Shown here piece after piece: positions 1 to 11,694 of a stretch of 64,000 bases of DNA. This DNA is from Balaenoptera acutorostrata (lineage: Eukaryota > Chordata > Mammalia > Artiodactyla > Balaenopteridae), in contig NC_080075.1 of the NCBI RefSeq assembly GCF_949987535.1, positions 38,438,269-38,502,268 on the forward strand, read 5' to 3'. A program made the position numbers and the translations under genes. Each line of letters opens with the position of its first letter. Position 1 is the stretch's first letter. The notes beneath the pieces were generated by a model. It was not told where the DNA came from. It did not search any database and was given only the letters and a program-made list of their open reading frames with translations.

Positions 1-730
1 GATTCATAGCCTATCAGCAGTCCTTTGGCCGTGTGTGTTTTCTCTCCTTGGCAACTTTTGATTGTACATATATGATGGTTTTACTATTTGTAGTTGTAAT
101 AGTTAAGTTTCATTTTTGATAGTTAAGAATAGCTTCCTTTTGCTAATGTTACCTACTCTTGTCTCTTTCCTAATATATAAAAACAGGGTTAAATAAAATG
201 CTTTTTAAGATTTTGAGATTTTTAAAGATTTGCTAAAAAATACTTTGAGTGTTTTAAGATGAAGAGAAACTGAAAATGGGTGTAGGATGCCAGTGCAGGA
301 GATATTTTAGATGTGTAACTTACCTGCTTTTTACCACTGTTTGTCTGAACTACATTTTGGAGTTTTAGTAAGAGATTTAGGCAAAATGTCCCCTCCGCCC
401 CTTTTGTTTTTTAATCTTACAGGGAGAGGGGAACAGTCAGACTATTCCACTGTTTTCTTGTAGAAGGTGGGGCTGAGAAGAGATTGCTTCTTTGATATCT
501 GGAATAGAATTTAGGGAAAAAAAACAAAGTCTTGGCTTTTCTTTGGAACCACCCTGTGATGTTTCAGATTATAAAAGGGTAATGGTGTAATGATATTTTG
601 GGGAAAAAAATAATCCTGAGGCCTTAGGGAACCAGAGAACAAGTGTTTGTTGGTTTGTTTACTGAGTTAAACGTGAAGAAATAGGGTACAAAGGAGAGGT
701 AGGAAATGAAATATTCCTACTTTTTTGTGA

Positions 731-772
731 CCATCAGTCACAAAAGTACATCAGTACTTTTGTGACTGATGG
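731..772. repeat. Perfect 19-bp inverted repeat with 4-base loop
   Basis: The left arm is 731-749 (starts ccatcagtca), the loop is 750-753 (atca), and the right arm is 754-772 (ends gtgactgatgg). All 19 positions pair. The flanks do not extend the stem. It lies in RAB1A intron 1 and matches no repeat I recognise. Confidence 0.95.
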
Positions 773-924
773 CTCAGTTGGTCAGAACACCCCACTTTAT
801 TAAATCCAAGATTGTTGATAGGTTCCAGTTGTTTACTCTGTTCCATGTTTATAGATTCCCAATTCTGACAGGTAGTGTTACCTTTGCTCACAAGGGTGAC
901 CACTCTTTGGAAACATTATTTTTA

Positions 925-1020
925 ATAATAATAGCTACTGTTTAACAAGTGCTTACTCTTTGTGCCAGCTACTTGGCTAGGGTCTTTACCCAGGGCATTT
1001 TATGCAGTCTGCATCTCAAA
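925..1020 (-). repeat. MIR SINE fragment
   Basis: Reads as the reverse of the MIR 3' half: a block resembling 'aagtgcttactctttgtgccag' in the antisense MIR consensus, followed by a degenerate 'cattttatgcagtctgcat' block. Ancient and diverged. Edges are approximate. Confidence 0.6.
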
Positions 1021-1194
1021 CTAGTGATCTTTACAAAGGAAATTGAGTGAATTATGTAATTGAAGTTTTCTAGGAACAGTGATGGATTTAACTTGTCTGA
1101 ATGTATTTTTTTGAATAACAATAGTACTTAAGTGGAATTGTTCTTTGTCCTTGCTACTCTGCCCATAGATATTTTCCAGTAACTTGATTTAGGG

Positions 1195-1356
1195 CAGTTA
1201 TTCTTAACCCATTTATGGTCATGTACCCCTAGGAGTATTTGACGAACCCTGTGGATCTGCTCCCTATGTGTATACATGCTCATAACATTTTGCATGAAGT
1301 TGCAAGTTGTTCACATTCCCTGAGCCTATTCATGAACCTCAAGTTAAGAATGCCTG
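1195..1356. mobile_element. Short nonautonomous hAT DNA transposon
   Basis: The 162-bp unit starts cagttattcttaac and ends gttaagaatgcctg. The ends are inverted repeats matching at 12 of 14 positions. The flanking 8-mers are atttaggg (1187-1194) and atttagaa (1357-1364), 6 of 8 identical, as expected for an old hAT target duplication. It looks like one of the mammalian MER-type hAT-Charlie elements, but I cannot name the family. Confidence 0.7.
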
Positions 1357-2522
1357 ATTTAGAAGATTGAAAACAGAAAAGAGAATGTTCACTACCAATT
1401 CTTTTGAAATGTGGAAACCCAAGAGGGACAGAGTTTAATTTTAAATCTGGTATCCTGAACTGATAAATTTCGAAATGTGAGATTTGTTTGGGCATGGCTT
1501 TGTTTTGATGACCTAGTCTGTGCTTTTCCTCTCCTTTTATTAAAATGCTTACCTGTTTGTTTCTCATTAGGTTACTAATATATGAAGTGTTTCCAAGATT
1601 CTTGAAACAAAGGCACAGTAAGTTCACAGAACATTAGTGTTCACATTAAGAACAATGTCATCTCTGCAGTATCTTTACTACCTTAAAATTCATATGGATG
1701 TAATTAGGATAAATGCCTAGCCAAGTGTAATATGTAATATAGTCTTAATCAAATTAGATGGGATTTATAAAAATAGTTAAGTAGCCAGATTTATAAAAGG
1801 ACATTTGAAGCAACTTTGTCAAATATACACTGGATAATTATTTAGTGCTTAATTTTTGGGTTGGTGGCTGGCATCTGTCCTCATAAAGAGCAACTGGGTT
1901 CATCACTTACTAAAGCTAATGTAGTCTGAACTCCAAAATTTACCATGCTCTTTTGAGCTGAACTAACTTATTCTCTACTAAGACAAATGTTCTAAGTTAA
2001 TTTAAGCAGTGAATTACACTTTTCTTTATATTTGGTCAGGTCTTTATGCTAGTTCATAGGTGGTTTGATTCATTCTGATAGGTTTTATATACAAAGTAGG
2101 ACTTAACATGTTTACTGACATTTTTATCATATCTGAGTATATATCATTGAGGGAATGTGGTGAGATATAAAAAAAACAAAAAAAACCCCAGCATTTAGAG
2201 TTGTAAACCCTAGGTTTAAGTTCACACCACCACTTACCTCATAAAAGTCATTTATGCCTTTTGAGCCTGTTTCTTTATAATGTGATTAGTACCGCCTCAG
2301 TTCTGAGTCTCAAGAGTAAACTGTACAGTGCTATGCAGGAGTTGACACGTGTATTCCAGTAAGGGATGTTAGAATATATTTAAGAATATATGTAATATAT
2401 ATATGCAAGTGGTTTCAATTTTAATGCTTTTCTAACACATTTAATCATTTCACATTGATCTCTGATCTTGTCTATTTGAAAAATGTTTTCAGTACAGATA
2501 TTTAAAATCTTCCTGTGAATGT

Positions 2523-2549
2523 ACACACACGCACACACACGCACACACA
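2523..2549. repeat. (CA)n microsatellite
   Basis: A short run of ac/ca dinucleotides interrupted by two g bases (acacacacgc pattern). Intronic simple repeat. Confidence 0.9.
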
Positions 2550-2924
2550 ATCTGATTTCCCTGGAAAAAAAGCTTGGTAAAGAAAATAGCCAGCCCTTTC
2601 TTTCTCTTTTATCAGTTAGACTATGCTAGGAGTTGAGGGGTTTTTATTTTTTAATTATAAAACACAGACTTTGCTCCCAGGTGCTTACCAGTTAAGAAGA
2701 CTCAAGCTCAAGCAAGCATAGTCAAATTTAACAGTATTAGCACAAATTAAATCTTGTGATATTTTTAAAGAATAAGATGGCATAATAGTGCAAAAGATTT
2801 GGAGAAGGGGCCTAGGATTTCTATTATTAACAGAAAGTTTTAGTTATATTGCTTTAGCTGGAGAGGAACAGAGCACTGAGGAGGACTTTCCAGAAGCCCT
2901 GACACTAGTCTTGGGATAAGGTCA

Positions 2925-3125
2925 ACAAATAACAATTTGAGTTCCCACCACTAGTCAGAAGTTTTATGTATGTCCATTATTTCCCCTAATAGTATGAAGA
3001 AATAGTGTCCTAATTTTATAGAAATCAGAGCCAGAGAAGAGTTAAATGGCTTGCCCAGGGGCATTCAGAGGAAGCAGTAGAATTGGAATTTTAACTCAAG
3101 GGCCTGTGATTTTACAGTCCAAGTA
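2925..3125 (-). repeat. MIR SINE
   Basis: Antisense MIR-like order: a degraded 3' part, then 'agaagagttaaatggcttgccca' and 'ggaagcagtagaattggaattt', which correspond to the conserved MIR core and tRNA-like head on the opposite strand. Edges are approximate. Confidence 0.6.
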
Positions 3126-3739
3126 TGCTGTTTCCAGTTTAGTGTGTGTGGTTAACTTCTAGGAATTTAAAATTAAGCCAGTTAATTAGGCAACTAGCAT
3201 TTTTGTGGTCAGTTCTGTCTAAAATTCGTGATTGGAGAGGCCTTTTTAAAAATGTTAAGAAGGGTTTGTGAGATGTATTGTGAATGGCCCTTTGACTTTC
3301 TTCACATCTTGTGTTGGGTTGATATTTAAAGCTTCTCTAGGCTTGAAGTTAATTATCTTATCCATTCTCAGTTTTTCTACTCTCCTGACTATTCTTGAAT
3401 ACTTATACTTGGGGCCTTAAAGTCATGGATGTCTTTCTGTGAGAAAAGCAAGTAAAGCAGAGAACGCCTGTCTCTTGCTGGAGAGGCAGGCACATTTGCT
3501 GCAGACCGTGTTACTGTTTCATGTGTTGCTAGACTTTGGGAGTTGTTATCATAGTACTTATAACTGTTAGCTGGTAATTTTTACACTTTTACTTTAGATT
3601 ATACTGGTAAACTCCTGTGATACTTCGTCACCCATCCATCATCTGTACTGAAACTTTGGATAAATAGCTTCAAAGTTTTTGTCTGTAGCTCTTGAGATTT
3701 TTCATCAGGTTGCATCCTGATTTGGAGGGAGGAAGGAAA

Positions 3740-3975
3740 AATAATAATAATTGCCACTTATTGTGCTCCTGTACCAGACACTGTGCTAAATGCTTTAGAG
3801 GCAATGTTTATAATCTTGACCAGAGCCTAATTGGGTGGTAGAGAGTGCTAATTGAACCTTCTTACAGATGAGGAAATAGAGCCTCATGGTGATAGGTAAG
3901 TACCTTACTTCAAGATCTTGTAGCTAGTATGTGATGAAGCCTGAATTCAAATACAGTTCTTTCCAGGTCTAAAAC
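3740..3975 (-). repeat. MIR SINE, nearly full length
   Basis: Shows the antisense MIR blocks in order: cacttattgtgctcctgtaccag, gctaaatgcttt, cagatgaggaaatagagcc, cttgtagctagtatgtgatg, and a diverged tRNA-like head near 3940-3970. Edges are approximate. Confidence 0.7.
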
Positions 3976-4501
3976 CCATGCAGGCTTTGAAAGGTAAGGA
4001 GGTATGGACACTTACAGCCCCTCCTTGGTGCGTTTTTCACTAAATATTTGCTGTTATGTACGTGGTAAGACCATTTACTCTTTTGTCCTCTTGTATGGCT
4101 TACTACTTCTTCAGAACAACCAAAGCTTCCCTCATTTTCAGAATTCCAGCTTTGGATTTTTGGAACACTGTTTTAAACAGAGCTAAAGTGGAACCTGGAA
4201 AATTAATCTATTGTCTCTAAATATTTTTTTTTTATGTAGTTTTAGGGGTCAGTTATGGGGAGAGTTTTTAAAAAATTGCTTGGCTATTTTCTTAAATATG
4301 GTGGAAAGACTGTTGCCCTCTCAGATTCTTGGTAATTGTTTATTTTGACTAACAGGCTGCTTTTGTCCATAGCTGAAGGTTTATTTAGTTTTTTAATTTA
4401 ATCACAAAAGTAGTATGTACTCTGTAAAATTCAAATGATATAGAAGCATATGAAGTAACTAAAAGTTCTTACCTCTTTTATCCAGCCTGATGGGCAATTT
4501 T

Positions 4502-4614
4502 GTTGTTGTTGCCGCCACACCACATGGCATGTGGGATCTTAGTTCCCTGCCCAGAACCCATGCCCCCTGCAGTGGAAGTGCAGAATCTTAACCACTGGAC
4601 CACCAGGGAAGTCC
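4502..4614 (-). mobile_element. Short CHR-type tRNA-derived SINE
   Basis: On the minus strand it starts ggacttccctggtggtccag, includes aactaagatcccacatgcc, and ends in a CAA-rich tail. Flanking copies cctgatgggcaatttt (4486-4501) and cctgatggtcaatttt (4615-4630) match at 15 of 16 bases and form the target-site duplication. It is the short form, like the one at 30671-30790. Confidence 0.85.
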
Positions 4615-6279
4615 CCTGATGGTCAATTTTGAATTGTGTTCTGTGGAGCATACTTAAAGTGAGTGAAGAAGAAAAGTAGATGTCAAGCACAATTATTGCA
4701 GCTCAAGTTTTATTAATCATTCCATACCCCAAAGACTAATAGACTAGTGTGTAGTTTAAAAGTGAATTCAAGTTTATTTGGCCACTATATCATAATATCA
4801 TAACCATGATTCTGTTTTAAATTTGTTATGTAAGCTTAGTTTTAGGCTGTTTTCAAGTATGATTTTATAAAAAGATAAAACTACATGATTCCTATCATGC
4901 AAGTGAACTTGTTCTAGGTGAAAGAGAACAAATTTAGGTTCCATTGAACTTTTTAAAATAGTAGGCCTTTTCTAAGATATACTTACAGCTGACACTGTGA
5001 AATTTGTATTTTGGGGGTACTGTTTGGATAAAAACAATTATATAGTTTTCCACTGTTTACTTTTGTCTTCCTTGGTGTGTTTCCAAAGGGTAGTTGAAAC
5101 TTGTGTTAATGTCAGTCAGCTATCTCTTATATTCATTGACAGGTGAACTATGTCTGGTAATCCAAATTTTGTTTCATAAAAGAAGAAAAAAATGTTTATT
5201 CTTATTTAATCCAAAAAGTTGACTTCATATCTTTGTGGCTATATTGGGAATGTGCCAGTGCTGTCTGCTTACAACCTTGACCTACGCTACCTACTTAGAT
5301 GTCATTTGTGTTAGGACAGGTATGCTGAAAGAACTTGTAAGGTTGTTCAGTCATTGAATAAATCATTGATTAAAAATTTTTCCTCCCCTCAAATGACATT
5401 TTTTTTTCTGGTTAGAAAAGTAATACAGTCTGACTGCAGACTGTTTTTTAAAAATATAAAGAAAAGATCAAGTGTAATCGTACAATTTAGAAGTGTCCAT
5501 TTTTTCCCCAAAATCTTTTATCTGTGTACAAATTTTTTTTTAACAAAAATGGGTTATACTAGACAAACATAGTCTATAATCTTTTTACATAACAGTATCA
5601 CGTAGTAGTCTCTTTTGAGATTATAGAATTCCGAGTAGTATTTTAGATTCAGCAACAAGCAGATTCATCTTCTACTATATTTTATAGATGTAGTTTGTTA
5701 ACTTCATAAAAAGGAAAACATTTTACCTAAATAGAATTTTGAGTCAAAATGGGTTTTGGTAACTTTTTAAAAATATTGTTTCATGCTCTCACAATAGTGA
5801 CATTTTTTAAGATATAGAAAATGTTAATGCTTACATGCAAAAATGGCATGGGTATCACGATTATGTTCAGATCATAAATAATGGAAATAGAGGATCTAGA
5901 GTATTGCTGAAGTAGACCAGGAGTAGACTTAAGGAGAAACTGATAGCAAAAATAATTTTTCATTTGCTACTATATTTGACATCCCACCATCCAATTGTTA
6001 AAAGGTTGAATCTGCCCCTTTCCATCGAGCCTTAATCTATGTCAGTCTTAACTGTCTTACTTTCTCACTGAATTATTTCCACTTTAAATTAATATTCTCA
6101 AAAAATACTTGTGCCTCAAAAGCAAAGTTTTTATTTTACAGAATCCAGCATGATTTATGATTGTTGATTTAACTCGAGAAAACACAAAATATGTCTCTCA
6201 TGTTTAAAAAATATCAGGGGCTAGCTTTTCAACGAGATTGTACCTATTTCACTAATGTCCTCATAGTTTGTTTTTCTAA

Positions 6280-7370
6280 AACCTTTTTATTTTGAAATAA
6301 ATTTAGATTTACAGAAGAGTTGCAAAAGTAGTACAGAGATACCCTTCACCCAGCTTTCCCAATATTAACATCTTATATACCATGGTACATTTATCAAAAT
6401 TAAGATATTAACATTGGTAAACTATGAACTAAACTATAGACTTTTATTCCAATTTCTCCAGTTTTTCTGCTAATGTCATTCTTCTGTTCCAGAACCTAAT
6501 CCAAGATACCATATTGTATTTAATTGTTATATCATGTTGGCCTCCTTCAGTCTGTGAGTTTCTCAATCTTATTTTTCATGACCTTGACAGTTTTGAAGAG
6601 TTTAGGTACTTTGTAAATTTCCCTCAGTATGCATTTGTCTGATGTTTTCTCATGATTAGACTGGGGTTATGGATTTGGAGAGAGATACCATAGAGGTGAA
6701 GCACTCTACTCATAACATCATATCAGAAGGTACATGATATCAATATGACTTATTGCTGGTGATGTTCACGTTGATCACTTAGTAAAGGTGGCATCTGTCA
6801 GGTTTCTCCAGTGTAAAATTACTATTTTTCCCTTTCTACACTCTGTTAGAAACCAGTCGTTAAGAACCCACACTCAGGGGAAGGAAACTAAGCTCCATTT
6901 CCTGGAGGGAGGAGTGTTCAAAGAATTTGTGGGCATATGTTAAAACCACTGCAGTAATAAATATTTGGGAGGGGACAAATTTTGAGGCCGTGCAAATATC
7001 CTAATTCTCCTTGAAGTTTCACCCACTAATTTTAGCATTCATCAGTGGATCTTGCCTGCAGCAGTTAATCTACCAGTGATTTTCTATTTCTCTCATTCCT
7101 TCTACATGCATTAGTTTGAATCCTCGTGTAAGGAAGTGTTGTCTCTCCTCTCCTATTTATTTAATTAATGATTTATACACTTATGGACTCATGGATATTT
7201 ATTTTATTCTTTGGGTTATAATCCAGTACATGATTGTTTACTTTGTGGCTCAAATTGTTGCCTTGGCCATTGAGGTTGGTGTTTGTCCTTTTAATATGCC
7301 ATGTCCCTGTAAATTTTTTTCTCTAGCATTTTGCCCAAAATGTTACTCAAGGATGGCTATAGATATTCTT
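6280..7370 (-). mobile_element. Old LINE-1 (L1M type) 3' end, antisense
   Basis: Starts with a T-rich 'tttttattttgaaataa' block and continues with sequence I recognise from mammalian L1ME-type 3' regions (gttgcaaaagtagtacagag, then gacagttttgaagagttta, then gatgttttctcatgattagac). It is heavily mutated and has no intact frame. Edges are approximate. Confidence 0.65.
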
Positions 7371-8227
7371 TAGGTGTTTCTCACAATGAAAGAGACCTGA
7401 TTAAAAATGCAAAATTAACATGTTCTCTGATCTCTTAGCACAGTCCTTTGTAAAAGGCACAGTGTTATATTTTGGATGAATAAGTCAGTTTACCTTCACA
7501 CAGATAGGTATGTTAAACATGAGAGTGGGGGAAAACAGACTCCAGACTACTTATGGGGAGAAAATATGAAGTGTCATTGTCATAGTAAATTAGACATGAA
7601 AAAAACCTGAGGAAATTCTCATTGGGAACAGTGGATAGGATTTACTAGAACTATCTGATTTAGGTGAGTGGTGATTACAGTTGTACTTCTATAAAGATTT
7701 CTCAACTGATATAATTCAATTTTTTCACTTAAGTCAAAATGGTATTGCAGACTGAAAACTTAATCCAAATTCTTGAGAATAAAAGAAAAATACATTTAAA
7801 GTCTTACTATTTGCTAAATTATTCTTGACTCTTTGTACCAAAATTCTGATATTGAGCTTTCTAACTTTAGATTTGTATATTTCCTATCAACATTTTTACT
7901 GTGTTCTGTTTTGTAAATTATAGTTACAGAAATGTCTTTAAGTGATCTCAAATCTGAATTCTATTTTACATCCTGTATATTAATACTTTAGAAATAAGGT
8001 ACTATAGGAGTAGGTAATTTAAAACGTTCCAGTGCAGGTAACATGCTGTTGATCACAGTCTCCTGGTGTGTGAACTCAATAAGGCAAGAAGTTTGTTAGT
8101 TGATTTTGTTTGCCATTCTCCTCCATGTCTCTTGCCGTGTTAGTGAAGCTAATGGTTTGGGAGAGAACAAAATAGCCTTCTTTAGCAAGATTCATTTGGG
8201 ACAGAGTGCTCTGCTCGTCATATTATT

Positions 8228-8546
8228 TTTTTTTTTAAAGAGCTCCTGACTTATTTATTTATTTATTTATTTTATTTTTTTGGCTGTGTTGGGTCTTCGT
8301 TTCTATGCGAGGGCTTTCTCTAGTTGTGGCAAGCGGGGGCCACTCTTCATCGCGGTGCGCGGGCCTCTCACTGTCGCAGCCTCTCTTGTTGCGGAGCACA
8401 GGCTCCAGACGCGCAGGCTCAGTAGTTGTGGCTCACGAGCCTAGCTGCTCCACAGCATGTGGGATCTTCCCAGACCAGGGCTCGAACCCGTGCCCCCTGC
8501 ATTAGCAGGCAGATTCTCAACCACTGCGCCACCAGGGAAGCCCTCT
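8228..8546 (-). mobile_element. CHR SINE, long form
   Basis: Reading the minus strand: head ggcttccctggtggcgcagt, box-B-like gggttcgagccctggtctgg, a GC-rich CHR body (agaggcccgcgcaccgcgat), and a (TAAA)n tail at the left edge. The flanks tcatattatt (8218-8227) and tcatattattt (8547-8557) are the target-site duplication. Open frames here are SINE readings, not genes. Confidence 0.93.
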
Positions 8547-9812
8547 TCATATTATTTACAATGGCGCTGAGCCATAAATTATCAGGAACTCATAAATTAA
8601 ATAACGTTTCAAAATAATGCTGTTTGTAAAATTTAAAAAGAATGATAATTGAAAAGTGATTTTTTAAAAAATTGACTACTAATTTCCTTGAAATCATAAT
8701 GTAACTTGTAGCACAGTTAGGAAGCATTCATGTTTTTTACAGCCGTATGGTTATTCTGAAAGAGAGAAATTGATCTTTAAGGTAATGAATGATACCACAG
8801 GCAGCATATGTGGCCCAGTGCTGTCTTTTACTGTAAAAGGGTCCAGTACCACTGATTCAGAGGATGTTTATTGAGTATTTACTGGATGCTTGGCACTGTC
8901 CTGAGGGAAACTGGTAAATTCAGGGCATTTGTTGTATCAAAATTTTTGTTAAAAACTAAGTAATTGTAGTAGTATCGGTGGTGTGATTTTTTTTCTTGCT
9001 GACTGAAATGTAAATTCATTGCTAATGTTCAGTGTTCAGCATTCTTAAGAATTCATTTGGTCTAATTAAAGAGAAAGCTATCAGTAGTACTGACGCGAGT
9101 CAGCACAGCAACTGTACTGACTAAAATAAAAGTTGTTTGGTATTAGGTATCAATAATTTATTAAGAGTAAATTTTTATAATCATTATCCCCACTACTCCC
9201 TTTTTTCCTTAGGATCTCAAACTGGAAAGGATGTTAGTTATTAAGTTCATCCTGTGTTTCAATCAACTCTTCTTAATGACTTATTTAAAAGCTTACTTCC
9301 TTCTGTGACCTTTATTTTGCTGCTGACTATGGCACTTTGGTTTTTAAAAAAAATTCTTTCCTTTAGGTATAATTAGGAACAATAAGTGTACTATGGTAAC
9401 TCGGTAAAACCAGAAAGCTATGTTTTGAGTAATACATAAATCACTGTATAAACCTAGGTAACAGTTGATTAATATTCACAGAGATAATCACTTCTAAACA
9501 TCTTGCTTACATGTAAATCTGATAATTGTAATCTACATTTCATTTGCAAGTGATATTTGGGGTTCACTTTAAGTACGTAGCATTTTTTTAAAAACTAAAT
9601 CACAAGGAAGAAAATTAAGAATCATGTATATCTTCTAAAAAAAAATCTGTAAATTCTGGATTTTTTGTCATTTTGAAATTGCTTTAAAAGAACATACAGA
9701 ACTGGTCAGAGTTGGGAAGAATCTATGAGAGATTCCTTTGGAGACCGTGGGCTGACCCTCTGTTGTCTTCAGGTTCATGAAAGAATCCCTGGGAATGTAT
9801 TGTTTTGTTTTG

Positions 9813-10068
9813 TTTTTTAACATCTTTATTGGAGTATAATTGCTTCACAATGGTGTGTTAGTTGCTGCTGTATAACAAAGTGAATCAGCTATACATATAC
9901 ATATATCCCCATATCTCCTCCCTCTTGCATCTCCCTCCCACCCTCCCTACCCCACCCCTCTAGGGGGACACAAAGCACCTAGCTGATCTCCCTGTGCTAT
10001 GAGGCTGCTTCCCATTAGCTATCTGTTTTACATTTGGTAGTGTATATGTGTCCGTGCCTGGGGATGGT
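9813..10068 (-). mobile_element. LINE-1 3' end, antisense
   Basis: Antisense of the artiodactyl/cetacean L1 3' UTR: T-rich start, aacatctttattggagtata, then gctgctgtataacaaagtga, then ctgtgctatgaggctgcttcc. Strongly 5'-truncated. Edges are approximate. Confidence 0.8.
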
Positions 10069-10615
10069 TTTTTGAGTTAGGTTTGGCAGTGGTAAAGGTG
10101 CATAAACATAGCCTAGCTTTCAGTGTTTTCTGAAGAATGCTTTAATACAAGCTTAGAATGTTGGTAAAGTTGTGCATTTATACAAACAGCCTTTGATTTT
10201 ACTGCATCTCCAGTTTAAGATATTTATAATATAGACTTTCAGAAGTTAAATGATCCATTTTTTTTTAAAGGGGGAGAATTCCAGGTGGATGCTAGAGAAG
10301 GATCATAAAAGCCCTTCGTTGGAGGATTGCTATGAAATAATGACTTGAGATTGGAATTTGAAGGAGAGATACGTTTCATTGGCAAGAACAATGAAAAGTT
10401 AACTGCCTGTATTACTGCAGAAGAGTGGGATTTTTCTAGCATAAGTCTTGGGCCCTCCAAGAATGCATATCACTTATGTTTCCTTTCATTCATTCCTTGG
10501 AAGTGGAAGTTCAGCTGATATTAGAGATCATGGGTGGCATTGCCTATCTTATTTTTACATAATTCTGTCATGTTCAGTGATTCATCAAAAGGGCTCCTGC
10601 TGTTTGTTGCAGTTT

Positions 10616-10655
10616 GGTCTTCTGTTAGGCTGTTCGGTCTTCTGTTAGGCCGTTC
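10616..10655. repeat. 20-bp tandem duplication
   Basis: A unit beginning ggtcttctgttaggc and ending gttc occurs twice head to tail with one substitution, about 120 bp before RAB1A exon 2. Confidence 0.8.
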
Positions 10656-10778
10656 ATGGGCTCTTCAGGAGCTGTAGTCTTCCTCAGTGAGCTGTTATTC
10701 TTGGCTATATTCTTGTTGTTGTAGAACTTACAATACAGTATGCTTTTTATTAATGTGATTTTCTTTTTCTCTTTGCAG

Positions 10779-10851
10779 TGATTATTTATTCAAGTTACTT
10801 CTGATTGGCGACTCTGGAGTTGGAAAGTCTTGCCTCCTTCTTAGGTTTGCA
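10779..10851 (+). CDS. RAB1A: RAB1A exon 2 (GTP-binding P-loop)
   Basis: RAB1A is a Rab GTPase that recruits tethers and effectors for ER-to-Golgi transport and also acts in autophagy. This 73-bp exon supplies the last base of Tyr8 and codons 9-32. It contains the G1/P-loop GDSGVGKS (residues 18-25), including Lys24 and Ser25, which contact phosphate and Mg2+. The acceptor ends ctttgcag (10771-10778) and the donor is GCA|GTAAGT at 10852. Joined to the four later exons it gives residues 9-205 with no change that I can see from the human protein as I remember it. A CHR SINE starts 24 bp after the exon. The C-terminus argues for RAB1A over RAB1B. Confidence 0.97.
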
Positions 10852-10875
10852 GTAAGTTGAAATCAACATGCTTTT

Positions 10876-11185
10876 TTTTTTTAAAGATTTATTTATTGAT
10901 TGATTCATTACTGTGTTGGGTCTTCGTTTCTGTGCTAGGGCTTCCTGTAGTTGCGGCAAGCGGGGGCTACTCTTCATCGCGGTGCGCGGGCCTCTCACTA
11001 TTGTGGCCTCTTTTGTTGCGGAGCACAGGCTCCAGACGCACAGGCTCCAGACGCGCAGGCTCAGTAGTTGTGGCTCACGGGCCCAGCTGCTCCGTGGCAC
11101 GTGGGATCTTCCCAGACCAGGGCTCGAACCCGCGTCCCCTGCATTAGCAGGCAGATTCTCAACCGCTGCGCCACCAGGGAAGCCC
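10876..11185 (-). mobile_element. CHR SINE next to the RAB1A exon 2 donor
   Basis: The long-form CHR SINE lies antisense to RAB1A, so its T-rich tail faces the exon. The flanks caacatgctttt at 10864-10875 and 11186-11197 are identical, a 12-bp target duplication. The body contains a local doubling of caggctccagacg (about 11026-11053). Only 12 bp separate the exon end from the first flank, so the insertion was just outside the splice-site consensus. Confidence 0.95.
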
Positions 11186-11694
11186 CAACATGCTTTTAAA
11201 GAAATTAATGCTGTTTATGTTTTCTAGGTAGACAAAAGATTAAACAGTTTTATTCAGAATATTAATTCTTCCAGAATTTATATATCATATATAAAGCCTC
11301 CAAGTGTACATCCCCAGTGATATCTAGACTCTTAAATAGAAGAAATGCTGTTGCTCTTCAAAGAAATTCAAGCAAAGTGTAGTTATAAAGTCAGAGTGTC
11401 TAATACTCTTCTTGGAGATCAGTGTTTCATTCCAACATAAGTAGTGAGGTAAGGGGAAAATAGTAGGTCTGTGTTGAAAGTGACTTGATGGAAAACAAAT
11501 CTTCAAGTAAAACTTTAGTAGAATAAAAAGAAAAAGCGGGACCTGGTACAAACTTTTTTTGACAATGGCATAGAGTTCTATCTGCTGAAATTTACAAACT
11601 GATAAATAACTTTCGACCTAATAAATAAAATCTACAGTCTTATTCATAGTCTTATCAACTGCCTTCAAATTTAGCATGTTTTCCTTCTCACTGT

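Larger units (their letters stand above)
1..10778 (+). other. RAB1A: RAB1A intron 1 (3' part)
   Basis: No coding exon is visible before the acceptor at 10771-10778 (pyrimidine-rich, ends CAG). RAB1A exon 1 should carry codons 1-7 and two bases of codon 8, normally inside a CpG island, and no CpG-rich stretch occurs here, so exon 1 lies upstream of base 1. The DNA is AT-rich. It holds MIR copies, a short hAT element, LINE-1 3' ends and two CHR SINEs, listed separately. The rest, including 1360-2500, 4700-6250 and 7400-8200, is unassigned intron in which I see no gene. Confidence 0.85.

Noticed and set aside
731..772. microRNA precursor
   Set aside because: The stem is only 19 bp with a 4-base loop, too short for a normal Drosha/Dicer hairpin. 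Kept only as an inverted repeat.
8305..8617. Arg/Ser-rich small proteins, also at 10795-11227, 19692-20013, 29768-30181, 30988-31245 and 43397-43949
   Set aside because: All are readings of CHR SINEs. The same peptide repeats at every copy.
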